DNA of 42,897 nt from Muribaculaceae bacterium Zag1 (GTDB taxonomy: Bacteria > Bacteroidota > Bacteroidia > Bacteroidales > Muribaculaceae), in the NCBI GenBank assembly GCA_002633115.1, contig NWBJ01000117.1, positions 40,747 through 83,643 of the forward strand, given 5' to 3'. Positions 25,401 through 34,626 of the stretch are shown piece by piece. Numbering within the stretch: position 1 is the stretch's first letter; each line of letters starts with the position of its first letter. The translations under genes and the position numbers were made by a program. The notes under the pieces were generated by a model. The model worked only from the letters and a program-made list of their open reading frames with translations, did no database searches and was not told the DNA's origin.

Positions 25401-25587
25401 ATTCGCCATCGATGTTGGTGCTGACGCCAGTGGCGGCGTTCTTGGCTTTTACCGAAGCTCCGATCATAGGCTCGTCGGCTTCGTCCAGCACTGTGCCCGT
25501 GACCGTGATGGTCTGTGCCCAAAGAGATGGGGAGCAGCATGCCAGAATGAAAAGCAGCAAACTCAATGTAAGGGATTTTCCTTTCAT
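22465..25587 (-). CDS. susC: SusC-like TonB-dependent outer-membrane transporter
   Basis: A 1040-residue transporter that imports oligosaccharides through the outer membrane using TonB energy. A signal peptide ending SLWAQ is followed by a carboxypeptidase-like regulatory domain (about 27-105, GTVLDEADEPMIGASVKAKN) and the SusC signature before the plug, ALDEVVVVG. The plug (to about 240) includes GRVAGVSISAAQ and SATALYGSRGANGVVLITTK; a 22-strand barrel follows, ending RQYTFGLSVSF with a terminal Phe. Length is normal for SusC. TAATTTTG upstream gives a start about 90 bases before the ATG, and a motif shared with the HTCS promoter lies 60 bases further up. It is co-transcribed with susD. Confidence 0.96.
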   Translation of the reverse strand: MKGKSLTLSLLLFILACCSPSLWAQTITVTGTVLDEADEPMIGASVKAKNAATGVSTNIDGEFRLKADEGVTIVVSYIGYNSKEFKATSQPVTIKMEPTSTALDEVVVVGVSMKKSDLTGSVAQIDGDALRERPVTTVNEALQGRVAGVSISAAQKPSDDGSIKIRGTNTYNSGSDPIYVVDGMVMSNDYSFFNSINVNDIESIQVLKDASATALYGSRGANGVVLITTKKGTSPEGQITFDGWIGIQTRASTPKRMTAQQLYELRLDAYSAGYAWGDPSLTAADVAAYRESVTTMGNTTVFSDDEKAGFLSGNSYDWTDYVVQNGLSENYNVSFQKAAGGTNIFISGDYSHVKGMIVGTKQNKYGGRVNISSDIKPWLKVGTNTSYTRQIDNMPSDDVYNKALQANPLLDPTPYFTEETRYTWDYMTTYWRNHSEENNNDYNPFNSQQVIQDRTRSYLTSANYININPIKGLNIRSTFAYEFIAQAWYDYTPTQIQEAKRGNSGNNKAKNERWEYQNWQWDNTISYDNTFGVHRINALVGTSASKNMSNYTMAQGSGFPSDDLTYHNLGASALNETIHKYIGSSFANNSLLSYVARANYTYDNRYHFTATGRYDGSSKFGPGHKWGFFPSFALGWDIANEAFMEQYRTWLYKLKLRAGYGIVGNQDIRSYAYDTIYYPQVSNEESNYAADGYRGNPEVTWEKQKQTNIGLDLGLFNNRLRLSIDGFFIKNTDLLMQHNLANSTGYTYTVENIGDMSNNGFEVTIEATPVATKDFTWTIGANISHDHNKITKLYSGKTEISNGTSRDGWVFLNKSIHGYYVYRCGGIANTWNEDEWSGVDYSGIGKSNPEYGDLFIKDLNGDGKIDPDNDREFVSTDPFIYGGFNTYLNWKGLSLNAIFTYSLGGKDFSGYYESLINSVGLGHASTDLLDRWTEDNVNAKYPRVITNAGTRTDGTTYNRIYPSDTDFTLDKTDFLRLSTLSLSYQFGPKVTKALGLSQLRVYTTMTNVFCLTNYRGVDPEYYDWNYPPTRQYTFGLSVSF

Positions 25588-25679
25588 GATGTTTAAGGAT
25601 TGTTTTGGGTGATTATGATTGTTAGTTGTTCATGGCAATAATGTTAAGGAGCGCCCCGGGTTGGAGCTGAATCACATTG

Positions 25680-25687
25680 CAAAATTA
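25680..25687 (-). promoter_or_regulatory. -7 element of the susC operon
   Basis: On the minus strand this reads TAATTTTG. No TTTG -33 element occurs at 19-21 bases, which fits an activator-dependent promoter. The transcript would start near 25673, leaving an untranslated leader of about 85 bases. Confidence 0.65.
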
Positions 25688-25718
25688 ATGCCGTTTAATT
25701 GCTAATTTCTGTGGATTT

Positions 25719-25747
25719 AAATCAAATTTTAGAAAATTTACGTCAAT
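25719..25747 (-). promoter_or_regulatory. Putative HTCS-binding site upstream of susC
   Basis: On the minus strand the motif begins ATTGACGTAAAT and continues TTTCTAAAA and GATTT. It agrees at 25 of 29 positions with the motif at 28504-28532 upstream of the HTCS gene. Its first base lies 60 bases before the -7 element, compared with 61 there. Confidence 0.6.
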
Positions 25748-25802
25748 TTGGGGGTTGGGTGATTAAAATGTTATATTTTCGTCAATGGTTGGTGTATTTG
25801 TT

Positions 25803-28193
25803 TCATACGGGCTGTACAATCAATTCTTGGCCTGACTGTAAATTTATCTTTTCGGGATCGGCGGCTTGGCCATCGATCATCACTTTGTAGCCATCTGAGG
25901 GGAGCGACAGTGAGAATGTTGCATCCTTGTCAGCCTTGAGGCGAGCGCTCTTGAGATTGCTGTCGGCCCACTCCATATCCACGGTCACTGCGCCGCGAGC
26001 GCGCAACCCGGATACCTTGCCGTCGGCCCAATGCGAGGGCAGCGCGGGCAACAGGCGCACCACTCCGTCGTGGCTCTGCAGCAGCATCTCTGCGATGGCG
26101 GCTCCCCCAGCGGTGTTGCCGTCGAGGCAGAATATGTCCTCCTCGGCTCCGGCTATGCCAGCGGGCGATACGGTGAGCAGATTCTCGCGGGTGAGTTTGG
26201 AGAGCAGGTCGTGCATCGAAGCCTCAGCCTCTTCGCCCATGCCCAGGCGAGCATAGAATGCTGCCATGTTGCTGCGGCTCCACTCAGTGTCTTCCCAGTC
26301 GGGACAAGCGAGGCGTAGGTCGATGGTGCGCTTGCAAGCGAGAGCCAAGTCGGGAGTCTTGTCGATTGTAATCTGTGAGAATGGGAATGCTGCGAGCAGA
26401 TGCGAAGTATGGCGATGGTTGGGATTTGGCTGGTCGTAATCGTGGAGCCACTCCTGCAGACCGCCGTCTTGGCCAATCTGATAAGGGGGCAGCTTTGCGA
26501 TGGCGTACTGCAGCGAATCGGCAAATTCCTGGTCGATGCCGAGGATTTGGCTGGCCTGGATGCATTCGTCAAATATCTCGCGCACCAATACATTGTCAAC
26601 AGTGGGCATCATCGAGGCAGAAATGTGTTTGCCGTCGGGCAGAGCAAAGGCATTTTCAGGAGAGATCGAAGGACCAGTGAGCAGGTAGCCGGTGCCAGGT
26701 TCTTCTACGAGGAAGTCGAGCAGGAACTCGGCGTTGCCCTTGAGCAGAGGATAAGCGGTGTTGGCCAGGAAGTCGGTGTCGCGAGTGTAATCGTATTGGC
26801 TCCAGAGGTGGGTGGCTATCCATGAGGATGCGGTGGGGAAGAGGCCCCAAGCGATGCAACCGCTCACTGCGGCATAGCCCCAAGGATTGGCAGTGGTGTG
26901 GGCAGTCCAGCCTCGGCAACCATACAGGTCGCGGGCGATGCCCTGACCGTGGTGGGCGAGGTCGGCTATGTAGCTGAACAGCGGAGCGTTGCACTCATCC
27001 AGGTTGCCGACATTGGATATCCAATAGTTCTGCTCGGTGTTGATATCGAGGTGGTAATCGTTGGTCCAAGGCATATTGCAAGCCAGATTGTCGTTGAGCT
27101 GTCCCTGCAGCGCTGCTGGCAGAGGCGAGTTCTCGCGCGAGCATACCATCAGCAGATAGCGGCTGAGGTCGAAGAATCGGGCCATCAGGGCAGGGTCGGT
27201 GCCACCGGCCTTGACGCGGCGCCAACGCTCATCGGTGGGCACATCGCGCAGCGAATCCTCGCCGAGGGAGATTGATACGCGGTCAAACAGGCTCTGATGG
27301 TCAGCCTTGTGCTCGGCCAAGAGCTGAGGATTGGCGGCAGCTTTCTCCACCGACTGCTCAGCGGCAACGAGATAGTCGCCCCAGCCGGGGAATGTGGTCG
27401 ATTGGAAATCGGTGCGCACATCTATATATAGGTCAACTTGGCTTGCGCCTTTGACTGTAATAGCCTCGGGCTCTGCAATCAGCTCGCCACCAGTGGGCTG
27501 CACCTTGATCACTTGGGCGAAATTCACACCGCCAGGACCCTGCTTGGGAAAATCCACCTTGCCCTGAGCCACAAGCATATCCACGCCAGTGGTCGAGATC
27601 TGGGCATCGCGCAGCAGGTCAAGCCCTACGCGCAGGTCAATATCGTCATTGGTGGATTTTATAGTCCATACTATAGTCTGAGCCGGGTTGCTGCAATAAG
27701 CCATCTGGGTGATTTCCGAGCCGCCTTTAGTATAATTGGTCTCGACTATACCAGTGCTCATATTCAGCGAGCGGCAGTAATCTTGGGCCTCGCCAGCGGG
27801 CGATGTCATATCGATCACCACATCGCCAACGGGCACGTGGCTGCCAAATGTGGTCTGCTGACCAGCCATATTGTTCCAGGCATAGTCGTTGGCCTCGGCC
27901 ACCTTGCCGGTGAAATAGAGATTACGCACATGCGCGAGCTTCTTGGCGCCAAAGGGGCGTTGCATGTCGGGGTTATACTGTCCCGACCACATTGTGGATT
28001 CGTTGATGGCGAGCCGCTCTTGGTCGGTGCCGGAATAGACATTAGCGGCGAGGCGCCCATTGCCGATGGGCAGAGTCTCCATCCAGCAAGAGGCCGGAGC
28101 GGAGTACCAGAGCACGGGCTCTTGCTCTTGGGGCTGATGCGACGAGCATGAGCAGGCCACGGCGGCGATTACTAATAAGGGATAAAGTCTCAT
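25803..28193 (-). CDS. GH95-type alpha-L-fucosidase (or alpha-L-galactosidase)
   Basis: A 796-residue lipoprotein-like hydrolase. The signal [18 protein letters not shown] has cysteines at 14 and 16 as lipidation candidates. The N-terminal beta-sandwich opens with [20 protein letters not shown] and contains [13 protein letters not shown]. The (alpha/alpha)6 barrel shows [20 protein letters not shown] (about residues 375-394), [13 protein letters not shown] and [13 protein letters not shown], with [19 protein letters not shown] and the [17 protein letters not shown] stretch near the end, all as in GH95. These enzymes remove terminal alpha-1,2-linked L-fucose, or L-galactose in some members, by inversion. 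Its promoter lies about 220 bases upstream, so the leader contains a dispersed repeat. It is the first gene of the leftward arm, diverging from the HTCS gene. Confidence 0.9.
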   Translation of the reverse strand: MRLYPLLVIAAVACSCSSHQPQEQEPVLWYSAPASCWMETLPIGNGRLAANVYSGTDQERLAINESTMWSGQYNPDMQRPFGAKKLAHVRNLYFTGKVAEANDYAWNNMAGQQTTFGSHVPVGDVVIDMTSPAGEAQDYCRSLNMSTGIVETNYTKGGSEITQMAYCSNPAQTIVWTIKSTNDDIDLRVGLDLLRDAQISTTGVDMLVAQGKVDFPKQGPGGVNFAQVIKVQPTGGELIAEPEAITVKGASQVDLYIDVRTDFQSTTFPGWGDYLVAAEQSVEKAAANPQLLAEHKADHQSLFDRVSISLGEDSLRDVPTDERWRRVKAGGTDPALMARFFDLSRYLLMVCSRENSPLPAALQGQLNDNLACNMPWTNDYHLDINTEQNYWISNVGNLDECNAPLFSYIADLAHHGQGIARDLYGCRGWTAHTTANPWGYAAVSGCIAWGLFPTASSWIATHLWSQYDYTRDTDFLANTAYPLLKGNAEFLLDFLVEEPGTGYLLTGPSISPENAFALPDGKHISASMMPTVDNVLVREIFDECIQASQILGIDQEFADSLQYAIAKLPPYQIGQDGGLQEWLHDYDQPNPNHRHTSHLLAAFPFSQITIDKTPDLALACKRTIDLRLACPDWEDTEWSRSNMAAFYARLGMGEEAEASMHDLLSKLTRENLLTVSPAGIAGAEEDIFCLDGNTAGGAAIAEMLLQSHDGVVRLLPALPSHWADGKVSGLRARGAVTVDMEWADSNLKSARLKADKDATFSLSLPSDGYKVMIDGQAADPEKINLQSGQELIVQPV

Positions 28194-28202
28194 ATAGTTT
28201 TT

Positions 28203-28392
28203 GGTATTTAGTTTTTAGTTTTTGGTATTTAGTTTTTGGAAATTGGTTTTTGGAAATTGGAGACCGCCGCGGTAGAACCGCGTGGCACTCGACTGCCCTG
28301 GGGATTTTATATATGTCCTTATGGTTTTTATGTCCTTATGGTTTTATGTCCTTACGGTTTTATGGTCTACGCTCGGCCCTGCCGAGGATCAT
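28203..28392. repeat. Dispersed intergenic repeat, second copy, in the GH95 leader
   Basis: It shares exact blocks of 25 and 29 bases (28284-28308 and 28349-28377) with 15913-16095 and also starts with TTTAGTTTTT units. If the -7 element at 28417-28424 is right, this repeat is transcribed as part of the GH95 mRNA leader. Confidence 0.8.
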
Positions 28393-28416
28393 ATCGGCCT
28401 TGCGGTTTTGACATTG

Positions 28417-28424
28417 CAAAATTA
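28417..28424 (-). promoter_or_regulatory. -7 element of the GH95 gene
   Basis: TAATTTTG on the minus strand, followed by CAATG, the same context as the susC -7 element. No TTTG -33 is seen, again suggesting activator dependence. Confidence 0.6.
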
Positions 28425-28484
28425 CGTTGCTAAAAATCGAAAATAAAGGACATAATAGCCTATAAATGACAAAAATCCACCAAC

Positions 28485-28500
28485 TGACACATTTGTGTCA
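28485..28500. promoter_or_regulatory. Operator-like palindrome between GH95 and HTCS genes
   Basis: TGACACATTTGTGTCA: two perfect 7-base arms around TT. It lies in the divergent control region, just beside the putative HTCS-binding site at 28504. A dimeric repressor or activator could bind here. Confidence 0.5.
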
Positions 28501-28503
28501 AAG

Positions 28504-28532
28504 ATTGACGTAAATGTTATAAAAATAGATTT
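28504..28532 (+). promoter_or_regulatory. Putative HTCS-binding site upstream of the HTCS gene
   Basis: It begins ATTGACGTAAAT and continues GTTATAAAA and GATTT, matching the site upstream of susC at 25 of 29 positions and at nearly the same distance from the -7 element. This suggests autoregulation. Confidence 0.6.
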
Positions 28533-28564
28533 ATCCAGATTTCGCGAATGAATTTCTTATTTCG

Positions 28565-28572
28565 TAACTTTG
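28565..28572 (+). promoter_or_regulatory. -7 element of the HTCS gene
   Basis: TAACTTTG, 38 bases before the ATG at 28610. A TTTC 21 bases upstream is an imperfect -33 element. Confidence 0.65.
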
Positions 28573-28609
28573 CATAGACAATAATTCCCACATTTCAACT
28601 CCCCCAACC

Positions 28610-31600
28610 ATGACCCTCATCAGAATAACCCTGCTCTCGTTGTGCACCCTGCTCTGCCTCGGTGCCCAAGCCAATCGGCACACATTCAAAACCGTCAACA
28701 CCGACGGCGGACTGTCGTCAAACAATGTCAAAGCCATATCCCAAGATTCCTATGGATTCATCTGGCTCGGCACCAAGGGCGGCCTCGACCGCTTTGACGG
28801 CCGCAATGTGACCCATCTGCGCGTATGGGACGAGGAGCGCAATCGCGGCAACGACAATATCGGAGCCATCGGCGAAGATCAGCAACAGCGCCTGTGGGTA
28901 GGCACCGACCGAGGAATATACATCTACGACCAGCGCAAGCAGACATTCCGATATATAGATACGGTAAGCGCCGAGGGTGTCGAGGCTTACAACTGGGTGC
29001 AAACAATCAGCCCGGACAACAATGGCAACATGTGGGTGCTGCTGCCCGACCAGGGAGTGTTCTGCTTTGAGGGGAGCGAGGACAAGATGACCTATTATAA
29101 TATAGCGGACGGTGCCAACATCAAGGAATTGGCATCGGTGTGCATGCATATCACCGACAAGGGCGATGTGTATGTGCTCACCCTCACCGGGGGCTTATAC
29201 AAATTTGTCAGCAAAGAGGTCGGTTTCAAGCCGGTGGTGACTAAGGGAATAGAAATCGACCCTCACAGCTTGGCTCAGCTCACCTCGCTGCCCACTGGCG
29301 AAATAGCCATCGGTGCCCGCGACGGCCATATCTACAAATACAATCCGGTCACCAATCTGGCGACCCTCCTGCCATTTGACCACAACGACCGCATGTTTCT
29401 GCGCACTATGGAGTGCTATGACAACGAATTGTGGGTCGGTACCTATCAAGGCCTGTATGTACTCAATCTGCTGTCGGGCGAGGAAGAATTTTATGACATA
29501 GACGACAATGGGCTATGCGACTATGTGATCTACCACACATTCCAGGATCGCGACGGCGGCATCTGGGTAGGCACCCTGTTTGGCGGCGTCAGCTACCACA
29601 ACCCACAGGGAATGGCTTTCACCACCTATCAGCCATTGGACACCCCAAGGCGCAATATCCGAGGCTTGGCTTGCGATGACCGTGGCAACCTGTGGATTGG
29701 CACCGAGGGCAACGGCGTGGTAGTGCTCAACCCCACTGAGAATCGACTATACGCAGCCCCCAAATATCCAACTCATGAAAATATAGCCCTGATGATCTAC
29801 AATCCCGGCGATGGCACAATCCGCGTGGGCATGACGGCGCAAGGTATGGTGAAATTTACCATGGACGGACGGGCCGAGTGCCAATTCCAAGGCATGGCCG
29901 AGGACAATAGCGTGTATTCCTACCTGATCGACAGCCGTGGACGCGAATGGCTGGGCTTGGCCTACGGCCTGTACCAACGCGATGCCGACGGGGAGCCGTT
30001 CCGCCGCGTCGAGTCGGTGGGCAACGACTGGATCCACGGCATCTGCGAGGATCACAACGGCAACATCTGGCTCGCCTCGATGGGCACTGGCATCACCAGA
30101 ATCTCAACCGACGGGTCGGTGACACGGTTTGAGGCCAACTCGCACACCCATCTGCGCTCCAACTCAGTGAGTTCGGTGATGGAGGACAGCAAGGGTCGCC
30201 TCTGGTTCTCGACCGACCGTGGCGGCATCAGCACATACAATCCGGCCGATGGCACATTTATCACCTACGGCATCGAAGAGGGACTGCCCGACAATGTGGC
30301 TTACAACATAGTCGAAGACCGCCAAGGCAACCTGTGGTTTGGCACCAACCACGGCTTGGTGCGATTCAAGCCCGATACCAAGGAGGTCAAGCTATACACC
30401 ATATTCGATGGTCTGCCCTCAAACCAATTCAACTACAACTCGGCAGTGCGCGACCCGCAGGGACGCCTATTCTTCGGCACCCGTGGCGGCGTATTCTCGC
30501 TCGACCCGGCTGCCGACCGAGATGATATGAAAAAGCCCGAGCTCTATTTCACCCAACTCAGAGTATCAAACGAGACTATTACTCCCTCGACCCCCGAGTC
30601 AGTATTGGCCGAAAACATAATGTTCACCGACCGACTGACCCTCCCTTATGATGAGGCTACATTCTCAATCGACGTGATTTCGCTCGGCGCCAACGAGAGT
30701 TCGGGGCGCCTCTCCTATCGCCTATTGCCTGTCGACAAAGAATGGCTCGACTTGGCACAGAACGGACGCATATCCTTTGCCAACCTTTCGCCCGGCAACT
30801 ACAAGTTGGTGGTACGCGACCAGATGGGCAAACACGATGTGACCAAGGCTCTGGCCATACGCATCACACCCCCATGGTATGAGTCATGGTGGGCCTATAT
30901 ACTGTTTGGCATGCTGCTCGGCGCTGGAGCGTTGCTATGGTTCTATTGGTACCGCACCCATAAGGAGAGACAATTCCGCGAACGCCAAGACTTGTTTATG
31001 GTGACAAAGGAGAAAGAGATGAATGAGAGCAAGGTGCGATTCTTCACCGAAATTGCCCATGAGATCCGCACCCCGGTAACTCTCATCTCATCGCCTGTCG
31101 AAGTGCTCAAGGATATGAACATACGCAACGGCGAGGCACGCCACTATATCGAGATCATCAGCAGCAATGTCAATCGATTGCTCAACCTCACGGCGCAAAT
31201 CCTCGATTTCCAGAAGATTGACAACAGCAAACTCACCCTCAAATACGAGCCAACCGACGTAGCCGAATTGGCTACCTCGATTGTGAGCCGCTTTGAGCCA
31301 GCAATGAAGCTGAAGAAGAAGGCCCTGACCATAAACATACCTAAGGAGGGAATCCTGGCAACTATCGACCGCGAAGCCATCACCAAGGTGATGAGCAACT
31401 TGCTCAATAATGCCCTCAAGTATTCGCGCTCGATAATCGATGTGTCGCTCACCAAGGATGACAAGAATTTCTATTTCACCGTCACCACCGACGGCGACAA
31501 GATCACGGGCGATGCCATAAGGCGCATATTCGAGCCGTTCTACCAAATCACCAACCGCCCCGACACCCAGGCCGGAGGCGTGGGCATCGGTTTGCCTCTG

Positions 31601-32590
31601 TCGCGCCGCTTGGCCGAGCTACACAACGGCAAGCTCGAACTCGAGCAAAACGGCATACCCGAGCGCAACACTTTTGTGCTGGCCATACCTCTCAACAAAG
31701 AAGCTACTGAGGAAGCAACCCCCGATGTGCCCACCGGAGTGGAAGTGCTCGAGGAAGAATCCTCGCAAATCAAAGACCCGGCTGGCGCTCACTCGATACT
31801 GCTGGTCGAGGACAATGACCAGATGCGCGAGTTCATAGCCGAGCAGCTTGGCAAGAATTTCACAGTCGAGACTGCCGAGAATGGCCGCATAGCCCTGGAG
31901 ATGCTCGACAAGCGTCCCTACGAACTGATTATCACCGACATCATGATGCCCGAGATGGACGGATTCGAACTGTGCAAGCGAGTGAAGAGCAACATCGACA
32001 TCTCGCATGTGCCGGTAATCATGCTCACAGCCAAAAACGACCTCGATACCAAGGTCGAGGGCCTGAAATGCGGTGCCGAGGCTTACATCGAAAAGCCATT
32101 CTCGATGAAATACTTGCAGCAACAGGTCAAGTCGCTGCTTGAGAATCGCCAGCGCGAACGCAACGCATTCGCCAAAAAGCCATTCTTCGGCGTTGACAAC
32201 ATGCAGACCAACAAGGTCGATGAGGAATTCATGAACAAGGTGATCCGCCTCATCGAGGAGCATATCCAGGACGAATCGTTCGGCGTTGAGGCTATGGGCG
32301 ACTTGCTGGCCATGTCGCGCTCGAGCCTGCTCAGAAAGATCAAGAGCCTATTCAACATGTCGCCAGTCGAGCTGATACGCATCGTCAAGCTCAAGAAGGC
32401 TGCCGAGCTGATACGCGAACGCAAATACCTGATCGGCGACATCTGCTACATGGTGGGCATCAACTCGCCCAGCTATTTCTCAAAGCTATTCTTCAAGCAA
32501 TTCGGCATCAGCCCCAAGGACTTTGAGCGCGAGGTAGCCTCAAATTCCTCGGCCCGGCAGACGGTCGAAACCACAAAAGGCCAGGACTAA
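28610..32590 (+). CDS. Hybrid two-component system regulator (HTCS) of the polysaccharide locus
   Basis: A 1326-residue single-protein sensor and regulator. A signal peptide (MTLIRITLLSLCTLLCLGAQ) precedes a periplasmic sensor of two reg_prop beta-propellers (repeats such as GFIWLGTKGGLDRFDG, GRLWFSTDRGGISTYNPADG) to about residue 670 and a Y_Y_Y domain to about 755. A transmembrane helix follows (about 760-782). The kinase has the H-box FTEIAHEIRTPVTL near residue 815 and an ATPase domain with NLLNNALKYS and GVGIGLPLSR. The receiver (about 1060-1175) has the phosphoacceptor Asp in LIITDIMMPEMDGFE. The AraC helix-turn-helix (from about 1205) ends SYFSKLFFKQFGISPKDF. All key residues are present. 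It should bind an imported oligosaccharide and switch on both arms of the locus. Confidence 0.96.
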   Translation: MTLIRITLLSLCTLLCLGAQANRHTFKTVNTDGGLSSNNVKAISQDSYGFIWLGTKGGLDRFDGRNVTHLRVWDEERNRGNDNIGAIGEDQQQRLWVGTDRGIYIYDQRKQTFRYIDTVSAEGVEAYNWVQTISPDNNGNMWVLLPDQGVFCFEGSEDKMTYYNIADGANIKELASVCMHITDKGDVYVLTLTGGLYKFVSKEVGFKPVVTKGIEIDPHSLAQLTSLPTGEIAIGARDGHIYKYNPVTNLATLLPFDHNDRMFLRTMECYDNELWVGTYQGLYVLNLLSGEEEFYDIDDNGLCDYVIYHTFQDRDGGIWVGTLFGGVSYHNPQGMAFTTYQPLDTPRRNIRGLACDDRGNLWIGTEGNGVVVLNPTENRLYAAPKYPTHENIALMIYNPGDGTIRVGMTAQGMVKFTMDGRAECQFQGMAEDNSVYSYLIDSRGREWLGLAYGLYQRDADGEPFRRVESVGNDWIHGICEDHNGNIWLASMGTGITRISTDGSVTRFEANSHTHLRSNSVSSVMEDSKGRLWFSTDRGGISTYNPADGTFITYGIEEGLPDNVAYNIVEDRQGNLWFGTNHGLVRFKPDTKEVKLYTIFDGLPSNQFNYNSAVRDPQGRLFFGTRGGVFSLDPAADRDDMKKPELYFTQLRVSNETITPSTPESVLAENIMFTDRLTLPYDEATFSIDVISLGANESSGRLSYRLLPVDKEWLDLAQNGRISFANLSPGNYKLVVRDQMGKHDVTKALAIRITPPWYESWWAYILFGMLLGAGALLWFYWYRTHKERQFRERQDLFMVTKEKEMNESKVRFFTEIAHEIRTPVTLISSPVEVLKDMNIRNGEARHYIEIISSNVNRLLNLTAQILDFQKIDNSKLTLKYEPTDVAELATSIVSRFEPAMKLKKKALTINIPKEGILATIDREAITKVMSNLLNNALKYSRSIIDVSLTKDDKNFYFTVTTDGDKITGDAIRRIFEPFYQITNRPDTQAGGVGIGLPLSRRLAELHNGKLELEQNGIPERNTFVLAIPLNKEATEEATPDVPTGVEVLEEESSQIKDPAGAHSILLVEDNDQMREFIAEQLGKNFTVETAENGRIALEMLDKRPYELIITDIMMPEMDGFELCKRVKSNIDISHVPVIMLTAKNDLDTKVEGLKCGAEAYIEKPFSMKYLQQQVKSLLENRQRERNAFAKKPFFGVDNMQTNKVDEEFMNKVIRLIEEHIQDESFGVEAMGDLLAMSRSSLLRKIKSLFNMSPVELIRIVKLKKAAELIRERKYLIGDICYMVGINSPSYFSKLFFKQFGISPKDFEREVASNSSARQTVETTKGQD

Positions 32591-32666
32591 GCCACTGTAG
32601 ATAAGATTTGGTGATTTTTGACAAAAAATTGGTAAAAAATTTCAGTCTCCTCACCCGATTTATTCC

Positions 32667-32674
32667 TAAATTTG
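32667..32674 (+). promoter_or_regulatory. -7 element before the O-acetylesterase gene
   Basis: TAAATTTG, 36 bases before the ATG at 32710. A TTGACA-containing AT-rich stretch starts 49 bases upstream (32618), loosely like the TTGACG start of the susC/HTCS site. Confidence 0.55.
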
Positions 32675-32709
32675 CATCAACTTATCGAATTTACCCAAAA
32701 CCCTATATC

Positions 32710-34626
32710 ATGGATATCAAAATTTTGGCGGCGAGCGCCCTACTCATCTCCCCTATCCTTGGTCAAGCCAAGGTGACGCTCCCGGCTTTCTTTACCGACA
32801 GCATGGTGGTGCAGCAACAAGCCGAAATCACCATCCCCGGCACCGCTAAGAAAGGCGCCACAGTGAAAATCACTCCATCGTGGACTGGCGAGACCGTCAA
32901 AGTCAAGGCTGGCAAGGATGGAAAATTCGAGGCCAAGCTCTCGACCCCCGAGGCTGGAGGCCCATTCACAATCGTATTCGACGATGGCCAGAAGACCCAG
33001 CTCAGCGAGGTGCTCGCTGGCGAGGTATGGTTCTGCTCGGGCCAGTCAAATATGGAGATGCCAGTCGAGGGCTGGGGCAAGGTGATGAACTACCGCCAAG
33101 AGGTGGCTCAAGCCAACTGGCCCAACGTGAGGCTGCTGCAAGTGCGCAAAAACACCACCTACGCTCCCCTGGCCGATGCCGAGGTGAATATGGGTGGATG
33201 GCGCTCGGCAAATCCCCAGACCGTAGGCGAATTTTCGTCAATCGGATATTTCTATGGTCGCCAACTCTACCAGGAGCTGAATGTGCCAATCGGCATCATC
33301 GATTGCACCTGGGGTGGTACACCAATCGAGGCTTGGTGCTCGATGGAGACTCTGGAGCGCTGCGGCGAATTTGCCGATGAGCTGGGTGCCATCAAGGCCA
33401 GCAACTACGATGCCACCGAGCTGCAAGCCCAGTATGAAAAAGAATTGCAAGCCTGGAATGACGCAGTGATTCCCCAATCACTTGATTTTGACCAAGATGC
33501 AGCACAATGGGGCAACATGCCCGTGCCGAGCGAATGGGAGAGCACCGTGTTGCCGGCATTTGACGGCGTGGTGTGGGTACGCAAGACTATCGAACTTCCC
33601 GCCTCGGCTGCCGGCAAACCGGCCCAGCTCAGCTTGGCATGCATCGACGATGAGGATGTGACTTATGTCAACGGCCAAAAGGTTGGCGCCACATCAGGCT
33701 ACAATGTTGAGCGCAAATATGAGATTCCCGCCGGTGTGCTCAAGGCTGGACAGAATACGGTGCTGGTGCGCGTGCTTGACACTGGCGGCGGTGGCGGCAT
33801 CTGGGGCAACGCTGATGCAATGCATCTGACTGTCGACGGACAGAAACTGGCACTCGCCGGTACCTGGGATTACAGCATAGCCAGCGATTTCTCGCAATTC
33901 CCTCCGCGCCCGACTTCGCCACTGAGCTCAAGCTATCCCACTGTGCTGTACAATGCCATGATGCACCCCATCACCACTATGCCAGTCAAGGGCGTGCTAT
34001 GGTACCAAGGGTGCGCCAATGTGGGCCGCGACCAGCAATACAGCAAGCTATTCAAGGCTATGATTGAAGACTGGAGAGCTGAATGGAACAATCCAGAGAT
34101 GCCATTCTATTTCGTGCAGCTCGCCAACTATCTGCAGCCTAAGCGTTTCCAGCCCGGTTCGGAATGGGCAGCATTGCGCCAAGCTCAGAAAGACGCCCTG
34201 GCGCTCCCCGGTACCGAGATGGCTGTGGCTATCGACCTGGGCAATCCCGATGATATCCATCCCAAAAACAAGCAAGAGGTGGCTCGCCGATTGGCGCTCT
34301 GCGCTCTGCACAACCAATATGGCAAAAAGGTGCAGCACCGCGCTCCCCGCATGACCGACATGAAGATTGCCGAGCGCAATGTGCGCCTCAGATTTGACGG
34401 CGACCTGATGATGCACGGCGGCGGCAACGCATTTGTGGTAAAGGACAAGGATGGCAAATGGGCGCAAGGATATGCGCGACTGCTGTCGCCCCGCGTGCTT
34501 GAGGTGTCGAGCGATGACATCGCCAACCCGGTAGAGGTACGCTACGACTGGGCAGACTGCCCCGATGGCAACCTGCGCGGCACCAACGGGCTGCCCGTGG
34601 CGCCATTCACAACAGCAAAGCCATAA
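32710..34626 (+). CDS. Sialate O-acetylesterase-type carbohydrate esterase
   Basis: A 638-residue exported esterase of the sialate O-acetylesterase/acetylxylan esterase type (SGNH-like). A signal peptide (MDIKILAASALLISPILGQA) is followed by a small beta domain, then GEVWFCSGQSNMEMPVEGWG with the catalytic serine of block I. A galactose-binding-like domain is inserted at about residues 285-385 (CIDDEDVTYVNGQKVGA). The second half has PVKGVLWYQGCANVGRDQQY and DLGNPDDIHPKNK, with the Asp-x-x-His of the catalytic site. It removes acetyl groups from sugars. The ATG at 32710 gives the signal peptide; the frame is open upstream to 32608 but without a sensible leader. It follows the HTCS gene after 119 bases with its own -7 element. 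Its stop codon lies inside a direct repeat. Confidence 0.88.
   Translation: MDIKILAASALLISPILGQAKVTLPAFFTDSMVVQQQAEITIPGTAKKGATVKITPSWTGETVKVKAGKDGKFEAKLSTPEAGGPFTIVFDDGQKTQLSEVLAGEVWFCSGQSNMEMPVEGWGKVMNYRQEVAQANWPNVRLLQVRKNTTYAPLADAEVNMGGWRSANPQTVGEFSSIGYFYGRQLYQELNVPIGIIDCTWGGTPIEAWCSMETLERCGEFADELGAIKASNYDATELQAQYEKELQAWNDAVIPQSLDFDQDAAQWGNMPVPSEWESTVLPAFDGVVWVRKTIELPASAAGKPAQLSLACIDDEDVTYVNGQKVGATSGYNVERKYEIPAGVLKAGQNTVLVRVLDTGGGGGIWGNADAMHLTVDGQKLALAGTWDYSIASDFSQFPPRPTSPLSSSYPTVLYNAMMHPITTMPVKGVLWYQGCANVGRDQQYSKLFKAMIEDWRAEWNNPEMPFYFVQLANYLQPKRFQPGSEWAALRQAQKDALALPGTEMAVAIDLGNPDDIHPKNKQEVARRLALCALHNQYGKKVQHRAPRMTDMKIAERNVRLRFDGDLMMHGGGNAFVVKDKDGKWAQGYARLLSPRVLEVSSDDIANPVEVRYDWADCPDGNLRGTNGLPVAPFTTAKP

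Noticed and set aside
28565-28572. Invertible promoter in the divergent region
   Set aside because: No inverted repeats flank the promoter at a suitable distance and no invertase gene is in the window.
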